In this document: one piece after another, positions 62,492 to 64,000 of the stretch | How the letters are laid out: every line of letters starts with the position of its first letter | Position numbering within the stretch: the first letter of the stretch is position 1 | From: JACMLD01 sp039916305 | GTDB taxonomy: Bacteria; Bacteroidota; Bacteroidia; Chitinophagales; Chitinophagaceae | Direction of reading: 5' to 3' | DNA length: 64,000 bases | Assembly (NCBI GenBank): GCA_039916305.1 | Contig: JBDSLR010000015.1 | Location: forward strand, 62,001 to 126,000 | The notes under the pieces: generated by a model | What the model saw: the letters and a program-made list of their open reading frames with translations, nothing else | The model's database searches: none | What the model was told of the DNA's origin: nothing | Translations under genes and position numbers: made by a program

Positions 62492-64000
62492 TCATTTTTT
62501 TATTTCTCTTTTAACGCCACTGTAGTTTGTAATAATTATTTTTACGGCTTCGTTATCTACGGGTATTTTTCTTGACGACTGTGAAAGATAGCCAGACCCA
62601 TAGTAGAATTCCTGCTTTCTTGTACCCTTATTTTTATAAAAAATTTCCATCGAAAAATCGCCGGGTAAAAGGGTGAGCCAATTTTTTACAACTTTGTCTT
62701 CTTTTGTTAATTTACAAAATACTTTAACGCTATCCTGGTTTTGGGTGGCAATTAGCAGATCTCCATCTTTCGCCGTGTGAATTGTGGCCAGTGCTTTACC
62801 ATCTCCATGTACAAAAAAACCACTACCGGCAATGGACATACTCTTAAATTCCCCTTTACCATCGCCTTTCAGACACAGTCCGTTCAATGCATCGTGCCGG
62901 CCGCTATATGGTTCTATGCCATAATCGTTGCCCACTAAAATCAAATCAGGATTGTTATCATTGTCTATATCCTGAACCTGGATGCCATACACGGGCGCAA
63001 ACTGGGCTTCTGCGGGTAACGGGCTTATAATAAATACACCATTGCCTTTATTTTCAATATAGCTGCTGTTCATATCGGTGGCTTTAAAAACCATTGCATC
63101 TTCCCTGTCTTTTGCCGTCAATAATTCATCAACAGAAGCTTTGCCATAAGCCTGGTAAGATGGATATTTTTTCCTGGTTGAAATCAGCTGGTTTATCATA
63201 TCATCCCTTGTGGTCATCGGAAATAGTTTTCTTTTTCCAGCTTCTGCTTTCATATAGCAAAACACCATCGGGTCCACCAATCCGTTATCGTCAAAATCTT
63301 TTGCATATATCCACATCGGTTCCTCCGGCGTAGCCTTGTAATTGGTATTCAGGCCCATGTTGCCGGCTACATAATCCATATCGCCATCGTTATCAAAATC
63401 ACCTGCGGCTATGCTGTTCCACCAGCCGGTGTGCTGCTCAATGCCGGTAACATCATTGACCTGAACCAATTTTCCACCCATATTTTTATAAAAACTTACG
63501 GGCATCCATTCGCCGGTAGTTATCAAATCCGGTTTTCCATCATTGTCAAAGTCCGTCCACAATGCATCTGTTACCATTCCGGCATGCTGCAGGCCGGGGC
63601 AAATTTTTTGTGTGGCCTCCACAAATGTTCCTGAGTAATTAATCAGTATATAGCTTTCAGGAGCCAGGGGATAAGCGCCGGAAACTACGCGCCCGCCCAC
63701 AAACAGATCAAGATCGCCATCGCCGTCAATATCTGCTGCGCGTACGCAGGATCCGTTAGTGAACATCCTTGGCAGGGAAGAATAACTGGGCGTAAATTTG
63801 CCTTGTCCGTTGTTTATATACAATACATCCTGGCTGGCAGGTTCATTGGGCGGCAATTCGTAGCTGCCGCTCACAATATATAAATCCAGGTCGCCATCAT
63901 TGTCAGCATCGAACAATAAAAGTCCCATGTCCTCTGCCGGGTGACCGTCGCTGTCCTGTAAAAACCTTGTGGTATCCGCAGCAAACCGGCCTTTATCATC
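62492..64000 (-). CDS. VCBS/FG-GAP repeat protein (5' end outside window)
   Basis: The frame is open to the right edge of the window (base 64000), so the start lies outside. About 502 residues are visible. Beta-propeller FG-GAP repeats are clear: LLLFDADNDGDLDLYIVSGS, CVRAADIDGDGDLDLFVGGR, TDALWTDFDNDGKPDLITTG, GDFDNDGDMDYVAGNMGLNT, then IQVQDIDNDNNPDLILVGND. The Asp-rich loops bind calcium. Proteins of this type in Bacteroidota are exported and often carry carbohydrate- or cell-surface-binding roles. The C-terminal end (VEIFYKNKG-like strands) may be an ASPIC/UnbV-type or sorting-like domain. Confidence 0.9.
   Translation of the reverse strand, partial: DDKGRFAADTTRFLQDSDGHPAEDMGLLLFDADNDGDLDLYIVSGSYELPPNEPASQDVLYINNGQGKFTPSYSSLPRMFTNGSCVRAADIDGDGDLDLFVGGRVVSGAYPLAPESYILINYSGTFVEATQKICPGLQHAGMVTDALWTDFDNDGKPDLITTGEWMPVSFYKNMGGKLVQVNDVTGIEQHTGWWNSIAAGDFDNDGDMDYVAGNMGLNTNYKATPEEPMWIYAKDFDDNGLVDPMVFCYMKAEAGKRKLFPMTTRDDMINQLISTRKKYPSYQAYGKASVDELLTAKDREDAMVFKATDMNSSYIENKGNGVFIISPLPAEAQFAPVYGIQVQDIDNDNNPDLILVGNDYGIEPYSGRHDALNGLCLKGDGKGEFKSMSIAGSGFFVHGDGKALATIHTAKDGDLLIATQNQDSVKVFCKLTKEDKVVKNWLTLLPGDFSMEIFYKNKGTRKQEFYYGSGYLSQSSRKIPVDNEAVKIIITNYSGVKREIKK

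Noticed and set aside
1..64000. CRISPR array, prophage or integron
   Set aside because: No regularly spaced direct repeats, integrase, capsid or terminase genes are seen anywhere in the window.

Overview
The window is a chromosomal segment from a member of the Bacteroidota, most likely family Chitinophagaceae. This is inferred from protein style: secreted lipoproteins with a Cys lipobox, a DUF5703 glycosidase, SGNH esterases, GH43-like proteins, a NarL-type PAS histidine kinase, and many small DUF1801, YdeI, VOC, DinB and SRPBCC proteins. Shine-Dalgarno sites are nearly absent, and two promoter candidates match the Bacteroidota TAnnTTTG -7 element. I see no rRNA, tRNA, CRISPR array, integrase or prophage.

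Layout. 1-2.4 kb: the 3' end of an aconitase gene with its terminator, then decayed DNA holding two REP-like hairpins, a broken REP-associated (RAYT/Y1) transposase and the tail of a fibronectin-III gene. 2.5-9.4 kb: a large multi-PAS sensor kinase, a YdeI-like protein, a DUF885 lipoprotein peptidase and a VOC protein. 9.5-16.7 kb: the most unusual block. It holds three proteins with TIR or TIR-like domains in the same orientation: a soluble protein with a divergent TIR-like core, a TIR-NTPase-TIR protein, and a membrane protein with a TIR-like cytosolic domain and a HEAT-like extension. The last is directly downstream of a Pr6Pr membrane protein. 17-29 kb: a second kinase, a dead beta-lactamase-family gene, a Tat-exported BBE flavoprotein, a TPR lipoprotein, a dead gamma-glutamylcyclotransferase, a GH43 protein, a methyltransferase, an ArsR-SRPBCC operon and a DUF4256-DUF1801 pair.

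29.8-36.9 kb: katG on the minus strand with an OxyR-like site upstream, a frameshifted DUF1801 gene, DUF3052, an NmrA-AraC pair, DinB and SRPBCC. 37-49 kb: an overlapping secreted pair (a protein resembling polymorphic toxin type 23 plus a lipoprotein), a small lipoprotein with an FAD oxidase, a PhyH dioxygenase, a corA pseudogene with two in-frame TAA codons, a GH43/GH117-like protein, a broken dps, an atypical Nramp transporter and an SDR. 49-57 kb: a large FAD/Fe-S oxidoreductase, a Crp-DinB operon, a CPA1 antiporter and a four-helix-bundle stress protein. 57-64 kb: a carbohydrate-oriented block of two SGNH hydrolases and a DUF5703 glycosidase, then a single-domain response regulator and a VCBS/FG-GAP protein cut by the window end.

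Themes. Oxidative and metal stress functions recur (KatG, Dps, CorA, Nramp, antiporter). Small regulator-plus-effector pairs recur (ArsR/SRPBCC, NmrA/AraC, Crp/DinB). At least seven genes are broken. Most carry single-base indels and could partly be sequencing errors, but corA carries two substitution-type stops. The TIR-rich block is the best candidate for an undescribed (possibly anti-phage) system. That function is inferred from domain content only.
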